Positions 1 through 12,095 of a stretch of DNA of 64,000 bases are shown one piece after another (within the stretch, counting starts at the first letter, position 1; every line of letters begins with the position of its first letter). The DNA comes from Nocardia donostiensis (GTDB taxonomy: Bacteria; Actinomycetota; Actinomycetes; Mycobacteriales; Mycobacteriaceae). The stretch covers positions 1-64,000 of the forward strand of contig NZ_MUKP01000007.1 of NCBI RefSeq assembly GCF_002081715.1, written 5' to 3'. The position numbers and the translations under genes are program-made. The notes beneath the pieces are model-generated. The model did no database searches and was not told where the DNA came from. It worked only from the letters and a program-made list of their open reading frames with translations.

Positions 1-3000
1 CTGCGCGGTGACGAGGTTCGCGATCCCCCGGTGGCTGAGCAGCACCGCCTTCGGTTTGCCGGTGGAACCGGAGGTGTAGATCAGGTAGGCGGTCTGGTCG
101 ATATCGATCGGCCCGCCGCGTTCGGCATCGGTGACGGGTGCGTCGGAGACCGTCATGGCGCGGCGGATGGTGTTCAGGTCGTCCAGGAGCAGCCAGTCGA
201 TGGTGGCGGGCAGGGTTTCGCCGGTGACGGTGACGGTCACCCCGATCGGGGCCTTCGAATCCGCCAGCATGTGCTCGATCCGCTCCACCGGATGCTGCGG
301 GTCAAGCGGCGCGAACGCGGCCCCGGTTTTGGCCAGCGCCCAGACCGCGACCACCGATTCCAGCGACCGGGTCAGTGCCAGCACCACGAACACCTCGCGG
401 CCCACACCGCGCCGCAACAGGACCCGAGCGAAACGGTTGGACCAGGCGTCCAGCTCCCCGTAGGTCATGGTGAACTCACCGGCGCTCACCGCGATCGCCT
501 CCGGGTCGATGGCCGCGCCCGCGGCGAGAATATCCGGCATGGTCCGCGGCTCAGCAGACAGCGGGCCGCGCACCGGCAGCAGGGCGGCGCATTCCATATC
601 GTCGCAGTTCTGTATCCGTCCCACCGGGGTGTGCGGATTCTCGGCGAGCTGGGTGACGAGCCGGATGAAACGGTCCAGCAGCGGCCGGGCCGCAGCCGGA
701 TCCAGCTGACCGGCCAGGAATTTCAGCGTGATCTGCAGGGTGGCGGCGCCGTCATCGCCGTGCTGCGGGATCACCATGAGGTTCAGCGGATACGGTGCCG
801 CGTCGGCAACGTCGATGTCGAGCACCCGCATCCCAGCGATATCCAGCGCCTGCGACAGCGCCTCCCGATCGATCGGATAGGACTCGAAAACGGTCAATGT
901 GTCGAACAGTTCGGCCATCCCGACCGCCTCATGGATCGCGGCCAAGCCGACGTGCTGGTGATCCAGCAACCGCGCCTGCTCGGCCTGCACGCGAACCAGC
1001 AGATCGGCAACCGGCTCCGCCGGATCGAGCCGTACCCGCACCGGCAGTGTGTTGATGAACAGGCCGATCATCTCTGCCACGCCCGGCAGCTCCGGCGGTC
1101 TGCCGGAGACGGTCGCACCGAACACCACATCGGTCCGGCCGGTGAGCATGGTCAACAGCAGCGCCCAGCCTACCTGCACCACGGTGTTGACCGTGGTCCC
1201 GGCTTCGCGGGCGACGCCTTCCCAGGCGGCGACGACATCGGGGGAAAGATCGGTGCTGACCATCCCGGTTTCGGTCGATTCGATCCCGGCCAGGGACGGC
1301 ACCGCGCGGGTCGGGGCGTCGATGCCGAGCAAGGATTCCTGCCAGACCCTGCGGGATTCGGCGTCATCCCTGGTACGTAGCCAGACGAGGAAGTCGCGGT
1401 AGGAGCGGGCGGGTGGCAGCGCGGAGGCAGCACCGGAGGTGACGTACAGGGTGAGCAGTTCACGCACCAGCAGCGGCCCCGACCAGCCGTCAAGGATCAG
1501 ATGATGATTGGTGAGCAGCAAACGGTAGGTGTCGGCGGCGATGCGGATGAGGGTGAAACGCACCAGCGGGGGATGGGTGAGCTCGAAGCGGGTGCGGGCG
1601 TCGACGGCGATCAACCGGTCCAGTTCGCGCTGCCGTTCGTCCGGGTCGGCGATATCGGTGAGATCGACCTCGTGCCAGTGCAGTTCGATGTCGGCGAGGA
1701 CGAGCTGGCGTGGCCCGGCGTCGGTTTCCACGAAGGCAACCCGCAGATTCTCGTGCCGGACCAACAGCGCCTGTGCGGCATTACGCAGACGGTCGGGGTC
1801 GACCGTGCCCGCGAGGGTGAGCAGCGATTGCACCGTGTACTCGTCGGCGGTGTCGGTGTCGTACAGCGCGTGGAACAACAAACCGTACTGCAGCGGCGAC
1901 AGCGGCCACACGTCCCGCAGATTCGGGTATTCGAGTTCCCAGCGGTCGATCTGGTGCTGGGGCACCGGAACCAGCTCGAAATCGGAGGGGGTGTATCCAC
2001 CCGCGCCGGCGGTACCCGTGTGCGCGGCGATCCCGCGCAGTGCCTGATCCAACAGGTCGGTCAGCTCGCCGAGATCGCCGGCGTCCAGGAGTCGGGAAGC
2101 ATAAGCCCAGGTCACCTCTAGGCCGCTGTCGGTGCGGATGGCGTTGATATCGATCACGGCGGTCAGTGGCGCCCGGTTGTCCTGGGTGGCGGCGAACCGA
2201 CGCGGCAGCCACGGGTCGCTGTCACCGCAGGTTGTGGCTCGGCCCAGATAGTTGACACTGATCTGCGGGGTGGGCGCGTGCGCCAATCGGTCTGCGGTAT
2301 CGGGGTTCAGATAACGCAGCATGCCGAAACCGACACCCTTGTCCGGGAGCGCCCGCAGTTGTTCCTTGACAGTTTTGATCGCCGCGCCCGCCGCGTCGCC
2401 GCCGGCGAATGCTTCGCCCAGGTCGATGCCGGTGAGGTCGACTGCCGCCGGATACACACTGGTGAACCAGCCCACAGTGCGTGCGATATCGGCGCCGCCG
2501 ACGATGCTGTCCATCCGCCCGTGGCCTTCCAGTGTGAACAGCGCGCCGGTGCGGTCGCGCCAGCGGGCCACCGCCATGGCGAGGGCAGCGAGGAGCACCT
2601 CGTCGGCGTTGCAATGGAATCGGTCGGGCGCGGCGCTGAGCACGGTATCGGCGATATCGAGGTCGATAACGGTCGTATGGTTTCTCCTCGTGGCGACCAC
2701 GTCGATTGCCGGGTCGAGGGCGCCCGCGCCGAGAACCAGGTCTGGAGTCGTGAGTATCCGCTGCCAGATGGGCAGTTCGCCGGTCCGCTCACTTGCCTGT
2801 GCGCGCTGCCCGTACGCCCACCGCCGGAACGATGTACCCACCGGCGCGAGCGCGCCGTCGGTGGCCGCGGTCTCCAGATCCGGGAGCAGAATGCGCCAGG
2901 AGATGTCGTCGGTGACCAAGTGGTGCAGTACCAGCCAGCACAACGGGCCGGTATCGCGACGTTCGATCAGCACGAACCGGGCGACGACGCCGTGCTCCGG

Positions 3001-6000
3001 ATCGAGCAGATCGGCGGCGCGCTGTAGTTCGCGTTCGCAGGTCTGGTCGATATCCCGGCTCGCACTCACCACCTGCACCAACGCCTCGGCGTCGCCGGTG
3101 CCGGGCTCGGCGACCAGCCATTCCCAGCCGTCGCTGGTGTGGCGCAGCGACGAGCGCAGCAGGTCGTGCTGGTCGATCAGCGTCCGGACAGCGGTTGTCA
3201 GCCGGGCCCGATCCATATCGGCAGGCAGCTCGATCAGCACGGCTTGCGCGAAACGCCGCCAGGTGTCCGCCTGGTCCAGCATCGCGTGCACGATAGGGGT
3301 GAGCTCGACCGCGCCGACACCGCCGCCGGGCAGTTCGGCCACCTGCCCGCCCGTCACCTCGGTGGCAACGGCGGCGAGCGCGGCGACGGTTTTACGTTCG
3401 AACACATCGCGTGCGCCGAACCCGAGCCCGGCCGCCTTCGCCCGCGACACCAACTGGATGGAGACGATGCTGTCGCCGCCGAGGGCGAAGAAGCTCTCGT
3501 CGACACCGACCGAATCCAGCCCGAGCACCTCGGCGAACAGGGCAGCGAGGGTCTCCTCCCGCGGCGTCGACGGCGGCCGGCGCACAGTGGTGCGGGCACC
3601 GAAATCGGGTGTGGGTAGCGCTTTCCGGTCCACCTTGCCCAGCGGGGTGAGCGGAAGACGATCAAGCACCATCACCGCCGCGGGCACCATATAGGCCGGA
3701 AGAGACTCCCCGGCAGCGGCTTTCAACGCTTCCGGGTGCAGCTGCGCGCCGGGCTCAGGCAGTACATAGGACACCAGCGCGGTCGTGCCGGAGGAGGTTT
3801 CCGCGCCGACGGTGATCGAGAAGCCGACCCCGGGCTGCCGTTGTAGCGCGGCGTCGATTTCGCCGAGTTCGACGCGGAAACCGCGGATCTTCACCTGGAA
3901 ATCGCCACGACCGTGATACTCGAGCTCCAGGCGGTCGTCGCCGCGCACCCAACGCACCAGGTCGCCGGTACGGTACATACGTTCCCCGTGGGTGTACGGG
4001 TCGGCGACGAAACGTTCGGCGGTGAGGCCGTTGCGCCGGTGGTAGCCGCGTGCCACACCGGGACCGGCGAGATACAGCTCCCCGATGACCCCGACCGGCA
4101 CCGGACGCAACCACGGATCGAGCACGAGGGCCGCCACCCCGCGGGTCGGCCCGCCGATAGTGATCGGGGCGGCGGGAGAGAGAGGTCGGCTCAGCGTTGT
4201 CGTCACCGTGGTCTCGGTGGGGCCGTAACCGTTGAGCAACCTCCGGCCGGACCAGGTGGACACCAGTTCCGGCGGGCAGGCGTCCCCGCCGACGATCACT
4301 GTGCCCAGCACTGGCAGCGTCGCCGGATCCAGCGTGCCTGCCACCGCCGGGGTGACGTTCAGATGGGTGACTCGATGCGCGCGCAGCACCTGCGCGAGCT
4401 CCTCGCCCGCATACGCTGCCGGCGGCACCACCACCAGCGTGGCCCCCGTCGCCAGGGTCACCAGGATCTCCTCGACCGAGATATCGAAACTCGGCGACAC
4501 CGCGTGCGCCATCCGGGAAGAGGAGTCCACCGCGAAACCCGCTCCGGAACCGGCAACCAGATTCGCCAGCCCGCGGTGCGTGACCGGTACCCCCTTCGGC
4601 AGGCCGGTCGACCCGGACGTGTAGATGATGTAGGCCACCTGATCCAGCCGCACCGGCGAACGGCGATCGTTATCGGTGACCGGGCCTGCGTCCTGTTCGG
4701 TGATCGCGTGTTCGGTGGCCGCGTCGTCCAGTTCGAGCCATTCCACCGTGCCCGGTAACGACTCCCGGGCGGCGGACACCGTCACACCGGCCACGATGCC
4801 GCTGTCACCGGCCATATGCTCGATGCGGTCGGCCGGATAGGTGGGATCGATCGGCACGAACGCTGCCCCGGTCTTGGCGACTGCGATCGTCGCCAGCACC
4901 GATCGAACCGAACGCGGAATCGAGATCGCCACCGGCCGCTCCGGGCCCGCCCCCACCGCGATCAGCAGCCGGGCCAGCCGGTTGGTGTACTCCTCGGCCC
5001 GGCGGTAACTCAGTGTCTCCGGCCCGCCGATCAGCGCAACCGCGTCCGGGTCATGGGCCATGCCCGCGGCGAGGATATCGGGCAGGGTGCGGGGCGTGAC
5101 GCCCCCCGGCCCCCGCGTCGGGGTCAGTTCGGCCTGCTCGTCGCCGGTCAGCACCGACACCGACGCCAGTGCCGCGTCCGGCCCCGCTGCCAGGAACCGA
5201 TGCAGGAACAGCAGGAACCGCCGGTGCTGCGCGGCCAGTTCGGTGGCGCTGTAGAGGTTGGGGTTGCCTTGGAAATCGATATGGGTGCTCTCCCCGCCGA
5301 GGCCTGGATACAGGTTGACGAACAGATCATCGATCAACCCCGAGGTCAGCACATGCAACCGGCCGGTGACCGAACCGAGCTGGATGCGGGTGTCGGCCAT
5401 CATCAGATTCACCGAGGGACCGAACGATGCCGTCTCGTCCATCGGCAGGCCCAGATCACGGAAGATGTCCTCCTGGCGGTACCGCTGCCGCCGCAACGCC
5501 CCTGTCAGCTCGCCCTGCGCGGCGCGGATCACCGCACCCACCGTCGTGGTCGGCGTCAATGCCAGCCGTAGCGGCACCACATTCGCGATCATCCCGCCGG
5601 ACCGCCGCAACGTCGCCGTGGTGCGCGCCGACACCGGCAGGCTCAGTAACACCTCCGGTGTCCCGGTCATAGCGGCCAGATAGGCGCCGAACGCGGCCAC
5701 CACGGTGGGTGCGACCCCCGAACCCGCGGCCGCGGCCACCGAATCCAGCAGCGCCGCCGTCTCCGGCGCCAGCGCACCGGAAACCCGGATGGGATGCGCG
5801 TCCACGGCGGCGGTGCGCCCGGCCAGGCTCACCGGATCGGGCATACCGCGCAGATGGTCGAGCCAATACTCCCGATCCGCTGTGAAGCGCTCCGAACTGC
5901 GATAGGCCAGGTCGGCGTCGACGATCTTGCGCAGATCGTCGGCCTTGGCCGCAGGTGGTTGCCTACCCTCGACCGCCGCGTTGTACAGCTCGCCGGTGCG

Positions 6001-6489
6001 CTGCACCAGTGCCAGCGCACCCATGCCGTCCAGCACGATGTGATGGAGCCGCGAATACCAGAACCAGCGGTCGTCGCCGACGTGCAGCAGCGCCATATAG
6101 GCCAGCCGGTCGACAGTCGGGCGCAGCGGCGTCTCGTACTCGGCGCGCATCCAGGCGTGCGCGGCCGCGTCCGGATCGGGTTCGGCGCGCAGATCGACAG
6201 TGATCAGCCGGTCTTGCTGATTCGGGTCGACGAATTGGAACGGATGGCCGTCCACTTCGATCAGCCGCAGATACCCGGCGCCGAACTCACGCCCGGCCTG
6301 CTGAACCGACCGGCCGAGCAGGTAGAGGTCGAGCGGCCCGGTCAACTCGACGTACTGGGCGATGGAAAAGGGAGCATCGCCCGCGACGTGCTGGGCGAAC
6401 CAGATACCGCGCTGTGCCGCCGACAGGGCGAACGCGCCCTCGGGGAGCTCCTGACCGCTGTCGACGATCTGTGAAGAAGGGTGCTGCAT
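1..6489 (-). CDS. Nonribosomal peptide synthetase, C-A-T-E-C-A(partial), 3' end beyond window
   Basis: Multimodular NRPS; the reading frame is open from the ATG at 6489 to the left edge (about 2163 codons seen). Domains in order: condensation (residues ~17-440, active site HHIVLDG near 149); adenylation (~460-960, P-loop [16 protein letters not shown], final Lys in GKVDRKALP); carrier (FFALGGDS, phosphopantetheine Ser1007); epimerisation (~1035-1480, [10 protein letters not shown] near 1189 and NYLGR near 1410); condensation (~1520-1950, [11 protein letters not shown] and [10 protein letters not shown] near 1662); start of a second adenylation domain. My reading of the first A-domain pocket code is D-I-E-N-I-G-G-V-T-K; Glu239 suggests a cationic substrate of ornithine type (inference). 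The E domain predicts a D-residue after module 1. No strong Shine-Dalgarno is seen at the start. The fragment gene 6689-7147 lies upstream on the same strand. A thioesterase, if any, is outside the window. Confidence 0.95.
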   Translation of the reverse strand, partial: MQHPSSQIVDSGQELPEGAFALSAAQRGIWFAQHVAGDAPFSIAQYVELTGPLDLYLLGRSVQQAGREFGAGYLRLIEVDGHPFQFVDPNQQDRLITVDLRAEPDPDAAAHAWMRAEYETPLRPTVDRLAYMALLHVGDDRWFWYSRLHHIVLDGMGALALVQRTGELYNAAVEGRQPPAAKADDLRKIVDADLAYRSSERFTADREYWLDHLRGMPDPVSLAGRTAAVDAHPIRVSGALAPETAALLDSVAAAAGSGVAPTVVAAFGAYLAAMTGTPEVLLSLPVSARTTATLRRSGGMIANVVPLRLALTPTTTVGAVIRAAQGELTGALRRQRYRQEDIFRDLGLPMDETASFGPSVNLMMADTRIQLGSVTGRLHVLTSGLIDDLFVNLYPGLGGESTHIDFQGNPNLYSATELAAQHRRFLLFLHRFLAAGPDAALASVSVLTGDEQAELTPTRGPGGVTPRTLPDILAAGMAHDPDAVALIGGPETLSYRRAEEYTNRLARLLIAVGAGPERPVAISIPRSVRSVLATIAVAKTGAAFVPIDPTYPADRIEHMAGDSGIVAGVTVSAARESLPGTVEWLELDDAATEHAITEQDAGPVTDNDRRSPVRLDQVAYIIYTSGSTGLPKGVPVTHRGLANLVAGSGAGFAVDSSSRMAHAVSPSFDISVEEILVTLATGATLVVVPPAAYAGEELAQVLRAHRVTHLNVTPAVAGTLDPATLPVLGTVIVGGDACPPELVSTWSGRRLLNGYGPTETTVTTTLSRPLSPAAPITIGGPTRGVAALVLDPWLRPVPVGVIGELYLAGPGVARGYHRRNGLTAERFVADPYTHGERMYRTGDLVRWVRGDDRLELEYHGRGDFQVKIRGFRVELGEIDAALQRQPGVGFSITVGAETSSGTTALVSYVLPEPGAQLHPEALKAAAGESLPAYMVPAAVMVLDRLPLTPLGKVDRKALPTPDFGARTTVRRPPSTPREETLAALFAEVLGLDSVGVDESFFALGGDSIVSIQLVSRAKAAGLGFGARDVFERKTVAALAAVATEVTGGQVAELPGGGVGAVELTPIVHAMLDQADTWRRFAQAVLIELPADMDRARLTTAVRTLIDQHDLLRSSLRHTSDGWEWLVAEPGTGDAEALVQVVSASRDIDQTCERELQRAADLLDPEHGVVARFVLIERRDTGPLCWLVLHHLVTDDISWRILLPDLETAATDGALAPVGTSFRRWAYGQRAQASERTGELPIWQRILTTPDLVLGAGALDPAIDVVATRRNHTTVIDLDIADTVLSAAPDRFHCNADEVLLAALAMAVARWRDRTGALFTLEGHGRMDSIVGGADIARTVGWFTSVYPAAVDLTGIDLGEAFAGGDAAGAAIKTVKEQLRALPDKGVGFGMLRYLNPDTADRLAHAPTPQISVNYLGRATTCGDSDPWLPRRFAATQDNRAPLTAVIDINAIRTDSGLEVTWAYASRLLDAGDLGELTDLLDQALRGIAAHTGTAGAGGYTPSDFELVPVPQHQIDRWELEYPNLRDVWPLSPLQYGLLFHALYDTDTADEYTVQSLLTLAGTVDPDRLRNAAQALLVRHENLRVAFVETDAGPRQLVLADIELHWHEVDLTDIADPDERQRELDRLIAVDARTRFELTHPPLVRFTLIRIAADTYRLLLTNHHLILDGWSGPLLVRELLTLYVTSGAASALPPARSYRDFLVWLRTRDDAESRRVWQESLLGIDAPTRAVPSLAGIESTETGMVSTDLSPDVVAAWEGVAREAGTTVNTVVQVGWALLLTMLTGRTDVVFGATVSGRPPELPGVAEMIGLFINTLPVRVRLDPAEPVADLLVRVQAEQARLLDHQHVGLAAIHEAVGMAELFDTLTVFESYPIDREALSQALDIAGMRVLDIDVADAAPYPLNLMVIPQHGDDGAATLQITLKFLAGQLDPAAARPLLDRFIRLVTQLAENPHTPVGRIQNCDDMECAALLPVRGPLSAEPRTMPDILAAGAAIDPEAIAVSAGEFTMTYGELDAWSNRFARVLLRRGVGREVFVVLALTRSLESVVAVWALAKTGAAFAPLDPQHPVERIEHMLADSKAPIGVTVTVTGETLPATIDWLLLDDLNTIRRAMTVSDAPVTDAERGGPIDIDQTAYLIYTSGSTGKPKAVLLSHRGIANLVTAQ

Positions 6490-6539
6490 GGTAAGACCTA
6501 CGTTCTGACCGTGCCGGAACTACCGGGTAGAGATCCCGC

Positions 6540-6559
6540 ACCGCTACCGCGGTAGTGGT
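6540..6559. promoter_or_regulatory. Imperfect 20-bp palindrome upstream of NRPS
   Basis: Two 10-base arms meet at CTACCGCGGTAG (6544-6555) and match at 9 of 10 positions. It lies about 50 bases before the NRPS start codon at 6489, between that gene and the hairpin at 6641. It could be an operator for the synthetase. No regulator family is recognised from the sequence. Confidence 0.3.
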
Positions 6560-6640
6560 AGTGCCTGCCGCTGCACCGCTCGCGACAAGTCAATTCTGAA
6601 CCCGGCGGGGGGCTGTCGAGAAGGTGTTGCCGACGTTGAA

Positions 6641-6666
6641 CGGCCCGGACTTTCCGGTCCGGGCCG
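6641..6666 (-). terminator. Hairpin between adenylation-fragment gene and NRPS
   Basis: Perfect 10-bp stem (CGGCCCGGAC and its complement) with a 6-base loop, 23 bases past the stop of the gene at 6689. It has no clear U tract, which is common for actinobacterial terminators. It suggests that the fragment gene and the NRPS are separate transcripts, or that read-through is attenuated. Confidence 0.5.
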
Positions 6667-6688
6667 CACGCGTGACCGAGACGCCTGG

Positions 6689-7147
6689 TCAGGCGGGTAT
6701 CCCCGCTGCCGCGAAATCCGCCGAACCCAGCGGAGCATCCGAACCGGCCAGATAGTGGCGCAGCGTGGACCGGTCGTCGAGCATCAGCCAATCGATGGCG
6801 TCGGTGAGTTCCGGCCGCCGCTCACCGATGGTGACCCCCAGCCCGGTGCCGAGGGCGAACGAGCCGTCGTCGGCCGCCACCGGTATACCGCCGAGCTTGA
6901 CGACCGCGCGTTCGGCGACGACCTGCTCGATCGGGGAATCCACCGCGATAGCGACCCGGACCTGCGGGCCTGCCCCGATCGCGAGCAGCAACCTGGCCAG
7001 CCGATTGGACCAGCGATCCAATTCGGCGAAGGTCAGCTCGCACCCGGAGCCGGACACCACGACCGCGTCCGGGTCGACCTCGGCAGCGGGCCGGGGCAGC
7101 GGCAGGACGCGGGAGTCGCCGGCCTGGGAATGGGTCGCAGTGTTCAT
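6689..7147 (-). CDS. Stand-alone N-terminal fragment of an NRPS adenylation domain
   Basis: A 152-residue protein that matches only the front third of an adenylation domain: LTFAELDRWSNRLARLLL corresponds to the segment seen in the neighbouring synthetase as [18 protein letters not shown], and IDWLMLDD matches IDWLLLDD. It stops where the ATP-binding core A3 (SGSTG-P-KG) should begin, so it cannot adenylate. A segment around PxxPxxRIxHM is also shortened. The start ATG at 7147 has a good ribosome site (GAGGGG, 6 bases upstream), so it is probably translated. It lies upstream of the NRPS, separated by a hairpin. It may be a decayed module or a repurposed docking piece; the sequence does not decide. 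Confidence 0.65.
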   Translation of the reverse strand: MNTATHSQAGDSRVLPLPRPAAEVDPDAVVVSGSGCELTFAELDRWSNRLARLLLAIGAGPQVRVAIAVDSPIEQVVAERAVVKLGGIPVAADDGSFALGTGLGVTIGERRPELTDAIDWLMLDDRSTLRHYLAGSDAPLGSADFAAAGIPA

Positions 7148-7250
7148 GAGGTCCCCTCGGGTCTGGTTCAGAGGCGGGTTCGGCTTGTCCTCTGAATTTC
7201 GCCGATGCGGCGGGACTGCGACAGCACCCCAAGCGCTGGACCGCGCACCT

Positions 7251-7277
7251 CCGAGGGTGGGAAAAATTCACCCTCGG
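7251..7277 (-). terminator. Hairpin after fecB-like gene
   Basis: Perfect 9-bp stem (CCGAGGGTG ... CACCCTCGG) with a 9-base A/T-rich loop, 18 bases beyond the stop of the substrate-binding lipoprotein gene. A plausible terminator for that gene; no U tract follows. Confidence 0.5.
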
Positions 7278-7294
7278 GTGCGGGGCGGGTGTCC

Positions 7295-8395
7295 TCAGTT
7301 GTTCACGTAGCCGTTGAGGGTATTGCGGATATCGTCGAGCACGGCGCGGGCTGCGGTGAGACCGGTGGTGTGCCAGAGAGCATCGTCGACGGCGAACACC
7401 CGGTTGTCGGTGACCGCCCCCAGCTCCTTCCATTCGTCCGAACGCATCACCGACTCGCCGTGCTCGCGTCCGTTCGCGCCGGCGAACATCACATAGATCA
7501 GATCGCCCTCGGCCCGCTCCAGATCGGATTCGTCCAGTTCGAAGGACCCCTCCCGCTGCGCTGTCGGGCGGTAGGCGCCGACATCGGCGAGGACCTGAGC
7601 GGCGAAGGTCTCGTTGCCGAGCACATGACTGCCGTCGGCGGTGAAGCGGACCAGCGACGCCTGGGTGAGGTGCGCGGCGAGGCTGCGACCGGTGTCGGTG
7701 GCCTCAGTGCGGTAGGCCTGCAGCGCGGCCTCGGCGGCGTCGCTGCGGTTGAGGCCCGCGGCGTAGGCGGTGAACTCGTCCCGCCAGTCCGCGGGGTCAC
7801 CGACCAGCACGGTGGGGGCGATGTCCTGTAACGCCTGATAACCGGCCGTCGCTGTCGGAATGCCGCCGAGAATCAGATCGGGGTCGAGATTCCTGATCGC
7901 GGCGAGGTCGGGTTGCCCGGCCGGGCCGACAGCGGGGATCTCGAGCACACCGGTGCCCAGATACGGCGGCTGCGGACGCGTGCCACCGACGGTGGTCGCG
8001 CCGACCACCCGCTCCCACAGGCCGACCGCGCATACGGCATCCAATGCCGAAGTGCCGAGCACCACGATGCGCTGCGGATCGGCGGGCACCCGGGAAACAC
8101 CGGAGGCGTGGGTGACGCTGCGGGTGGATCCGCTCACCGGATCGGGCGTCGACGGCAGCGCGCAGGCGCGGGAGGTGTCACGTTCCAGGCCGACCACCCC
8201 GGCGCCCGCGATATTCGTGGTGGTGCGGATGATGGACGCCGAATCGTCGGGAGTGTTCGCGCAGCCCGCCACCGCCGCGCACACGGCGGCCGCGATCGCC
8301 AGCCCGCGGAGGGCGCGGCTGGTTCGCTTGCCGGACCGGGTATTCGGGTCGCGGAAGGTGCGGATACGGGTGCGTACAGTGTCGCTCACCGGCAT
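7295..8395 (-). CDS. fecB: Iron-siderophore/haem ABC-type substrate-binding lipoprotein (FecB-like)
   Basis: A 366-residue lipoprotein of the class III (FecB/FhuD/BtuF) binding-protein family. A basic N-terminus and hydrophobic stretch lead to the lipobox AAVAGC with Cys45. The family's first lobe is marked by RIVVLGTSALDAVCAVGL and the later IRNLDPDLILGG; the family binds ferric siderophores, haem or corrinoids outside the membrane. The start at 8395 (MPVSDTVRTR) is chosen over the longer frame from 8521 because it places the signal peptide correctly. It is divergent from ctaD, the arrangement I recall for Rv3044-Rv3043c in M. tuberculosis, so its position beside the NRPS may be ancestral synteny rather than a siderophore-cluster signature. 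The 3' side ends in a hairpin. No permease or ATPase partner is adjacent. Confidence 0.88.
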   Translation of the reverse strand: MPVSDTVRTRIRTFRDPNTRSGKRTSRALRGLAIAAAVCAAVAGCANTPDDSASIIRTTTNIAGAGVVGLERDTSRACALPSTPDPVSGSTRSVTHASGVSRVPADPQRIVVLGTSALDAVCAVGLWERVVGATTVGGTRPQPPYLGTGVLEIPAVGPAGQPDLAAIRNLDPDLILGGIPTATAGYQALQDIAPTVLVGDPADWRDEFTAYAAGLNRSDAAEAALQAYRTEATDTGRSLAAHLTQASLVRFTADGSHVLGNETFAAQVLADVGAYRPTAQREGSFELDESDLERAEGDLIYVMFAGANGREHGESVMRSDEWKELGAVTDNRVFAVDDALWHTTGLTAARAVLDDIRNTLNGYVNN

Positions 8396-8623
8396 GCGGG
8401 TGAGGTTACATGGCCGTGACCGTCCCACTCCTGTCAACGGCAGACGAACCCCACCCTGCGACGGGCGAATACGACACAGAGTAGGACCCGGTCGGCCCGC
8501 CGCGCGGGCACCGTTTACCATTCGAGAGGCGCAAGCAAACCGTTGTCCGCCCCGGTGTCCCGCCGAGGCGGGGGCAAACAGTGGAGCCTGCGGAGTGATT
8601 CAAAGGCACCTTCAGGAGGATCA

Positions 8624-10366
8624 GTGACTGCCGTAGAGCCCCAGCCAGTCCCTCAGTTGGAAGCGACTCGGCCGTATCCGGCAAGGACCGGTCCGAAGGG
8701 GTCGTTCATCTACAAGATGGTCACCACCACGGACCCCAAGGTCCTCGGTGTGATGTACCTGACGACCTCGATGGTCTTCTTCCTCATCGGCGGCCTGATG
8801 GCCCTGATGATGCGTGGCGAACTGGCACGCCCCGGCCTGCAGTTCCTGTCCCCGGAGCAGTTCAACCAGCTGTTCACCATGCACGGCACGATCATGCTGC
8901 TGTTCTATGCGACGGCAATCGTGTTCGGTTTCGCCAACATCATCCTGCCGTTGCAGATCGGCGCACCCGACGTGGCATTCCCGCGCCTGAACGCCTTCAG
9001 CTACTGGCTGTATCTGTTCGGTGCCACCATGGCGACCGCGGGCTTCGTCACCCCGGGCGGTGCCGCCGACTTCGGCTGGACGGCGTACGTGCCGCTCACC
9101 GACATCCTGCATTCGCCGGGTGTGGGCACCGACTTGTGGATCATGGGCTTGGCCGTCTCCGGTCTCGGCACCATCCTCGGCGGCGTCAATATGCTCACCA
9201 CCGTCGTCTGCATGCGCGCCCCCGGTATGACCATGTTCCGGATGCCGGTTTTCACCTGGAACATCGCCGTCACCGCAGTGCTGGTGCTGCTCGCCTTCCC
9301 GCTGCTGACCGCCGCCCTGCTCGGCATGTGGTTCGACCGTCACCTGGGTGGCCACATCTACGACCCTGCCACCGGCGGCATCCTGCTCTACCAGCACCTG
9401 TTCTGGTTCTTCGGCCACCCCGAGGTGTACATCATCGCGCTGCCGTTCTTCGGCATCGTGTCCGAGATCTTCCCGGTGTTCAGCCGTAAGCCGATCTTCG
9501 GTTACACCACCCTGATCTACGCCACCCTCGGCATCGCCGCCCTGTCCATCGCGGTGTGGGCGCACCACATGTATGCCACCGGCGCGGTGCTGCTGCCGTA
9601 CTTCTCGTTCATGACCTTCCTGATCGCGGTCCCGACCGGTGTGAAGTTCTTCAACTGGATCGGCACCATGTGGAAGGGCCAATTGACGTTCGAATCACCG
9701 ATGCTGTTCTCCATCGGTTTCATCGTCACCTTCCTGTTCGGTGGTCTGTCGGGCGTCATCCTCGCCAGCCCGCCGCTGGACTTCCACGTCACCGACTCCT
9801 ACTTCGTGGTCGCGCACTTCCACTACGTGCTGTTCGGCACCATCGTGTTCGCCACCTACGCCGGTATCTACTTCTGGTTCCCGAAGATGACCGGTCGCAT
9901 GATGGACGAGCGCCTGGCCAAGTGGCACTTCTGGACCACGTTCTTCGGTTTCCACCTCACCTTCCTTGTGCAGCACTGGCTGGGTGCGGAAGGTATGCCG
10001 CGTCGTTACGCCGACTACCTGCCCAGCGACGGCTTCACCGCGCTGAACACAGTCTCCACCATCGGCGCATTCGTGCTAGGCGCCTCGATGCTGCCGTTCC
10101 TGTGGAACGTGTTCAAGAGCTACCGCTACGGCGAAGTGGTCACCGTGGACGACCCGTGGGGCTACGGAAACTCGCTCGAATGGGCCACCACCTGCCCGCC
10201 GCCGCGGCACAACTTCTACGAGCTGCCGCGGATCCGTTCCGAGCGTCCTGCGTTCGAGCTGCACTACCCGCATATGGTCGAGCGAATGCGCGCCGAGGCG
10301 CACGTCGGCTGGGGCTCGGGCAAGCACAACGCGGAGTCCCGCGAGGACGCGCTGGTCAAGAGCTGA
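8624..10366 (+). CDS. ctaD: Cytochrome c oxidase subunit I, aa3 type
   Basis: A 580-residue polytopic membrane protein that reduces O2 at the haem a3/CuB centre of the actinobacterial bcc-aa3 supercomplex. Visible ligands: His87 in MHGTIML (haem a), His265 and Tyr269 in HPEVY (CuB and the His-Tyr cross-link), His314-His315 in AHHMY (CuB), and His398 and His400 in HFHYVL (haem a3 and a). The GTG at 8624 is preferred over the open frame at 8543 because AGGAGG lies 4 bases before it. Followed by a strong hairpin, so transcribed as its own unit. The other oxidase subunits are not in the window. Confidence 0.98.
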   Translation: MTAVEPQPVPQLEATRPYPARTGPKGSFIYKMVTTTDPKVLGVMYLTTSMVFFLIGGLMALMMRGELARPGLQFLSPEQFNQLFTMHGTIMLLFYATAIVFGFANIILPLQIGAPDVAFPRLNAFSYWLYLFGATMATAGFVTPGGAADFGWTAYVPLTDILHSPGVGTDLWIMGLAVSGLGTILGGVNMLTTVVCMRAPGMTMFRMPVFTWNIAVTAVLVLLAFPLLTAALLGMWFDRHLGGHIYDPATGGILLYQHLFWFFGHPEVYIIALPFFGIVSEIFPVFSRKPIFGYTTLIYATLGIAALSIAVWAHHMYATGAVLLPYFSFMTFLIAVPTGVKFFNWIGTMWKGQLTFESPMLFSIGFIVTFLFGGLSGVILASPPLDFHVTDSYFVVAHFHYVLFGTIVFATYAGIYFWFPKMTGRMMDERLAKWHFWTTFFGFHLTFLVQHWLGAEGMPRRYADYLPSDGFTALNTVSTIGAFVLGASMLPFLWNVFKSYRYGEVVTVDDPWGYGNSLEWATTCPPPRHNFYELPRIRSERPAFELHYPHMVERMRAEAHVGWGSGKHNAESREDALVKS

Positions 10367-10390
10367 CCGCGCAGTAGCATTACCGGATAA

Positions 10391-11719
<1,329 letters not shown>

Positions 11720-12095
11720 CCGCCCGACCGCCGGTGCCCACGTCCGACGGCCCATGCGAATCGGTTCACCTGGTCCCCTCGACCAACTGCTCTGGCAGCG
11801 GGTGGTGCTGGCGCGCGGCTGTACCCGCTCTCGTCCTCAGGGGCCTCGAGGTGCAGCGAGACCGCGGGCTCTGCGGCGCCCCGACGGCGACCGGTGGCAT
11901 ACCGGTGCGGACGGCAGGCATCGTGCCGACAGTGGACCGGCGCGGCAGTCTCCCGGTGCATATAACGCTGCAGCCGCATCCCGGCCTGATCACAGGCGAG
12001 GGCGAACGCGCAGTCCAGGTGGCGGCTGCGAACGGCCCCGGTGTCAGCGGCGTCGGTAGGCTTACCGAAGTCGAAAACGGGTGCTGGGAGGGTGT
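11720..12095. other. Intergenic stretch, no gene recognised
   Basis: 376 bases between serB and the Pth2-like gene. Open frames exist on both strands, as expected at this GC content, but none has a recognisable motif, a good ribosome site or a family resemblance. A partial palindrome, CGGTAGGCTTACCG, occurs near 12054-12067 and contains a possible -10 box (TAGGCT) for the following gene. Confidence 0.5.

Noticed and set aside
31-1380. Long plus-strand open frame (449 codons) at the left edge
   Set aside because: It is antisense to the NRPS condensation and adenylation domains, has shadow composition (Arg/Gly/Gln-rich) and no motif; the minus-strand frame carries clear NRPS cores.
7295-8395. 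FecB-like gene as proof that the NRPS makes a siderophore
   Set aside because: The fecB-ctaD arrangement is, as I recall, ancestral in mycobacteria without an NRPS, so proximity alone is weak evidence.
8398-8420. Iron-box (IdeR-type) site before fecB
   Set aside because: GAGGTTA followed by a weak second half (GTGACC) fits the consensus poorly; not enough to call an iron-dependent operator.
8621-9682. 353-codon minus-strand frame over ctaD
   Set aside because: A shadow frame of a highly conserved gene; His/Glu/Gly-rich with no family features.
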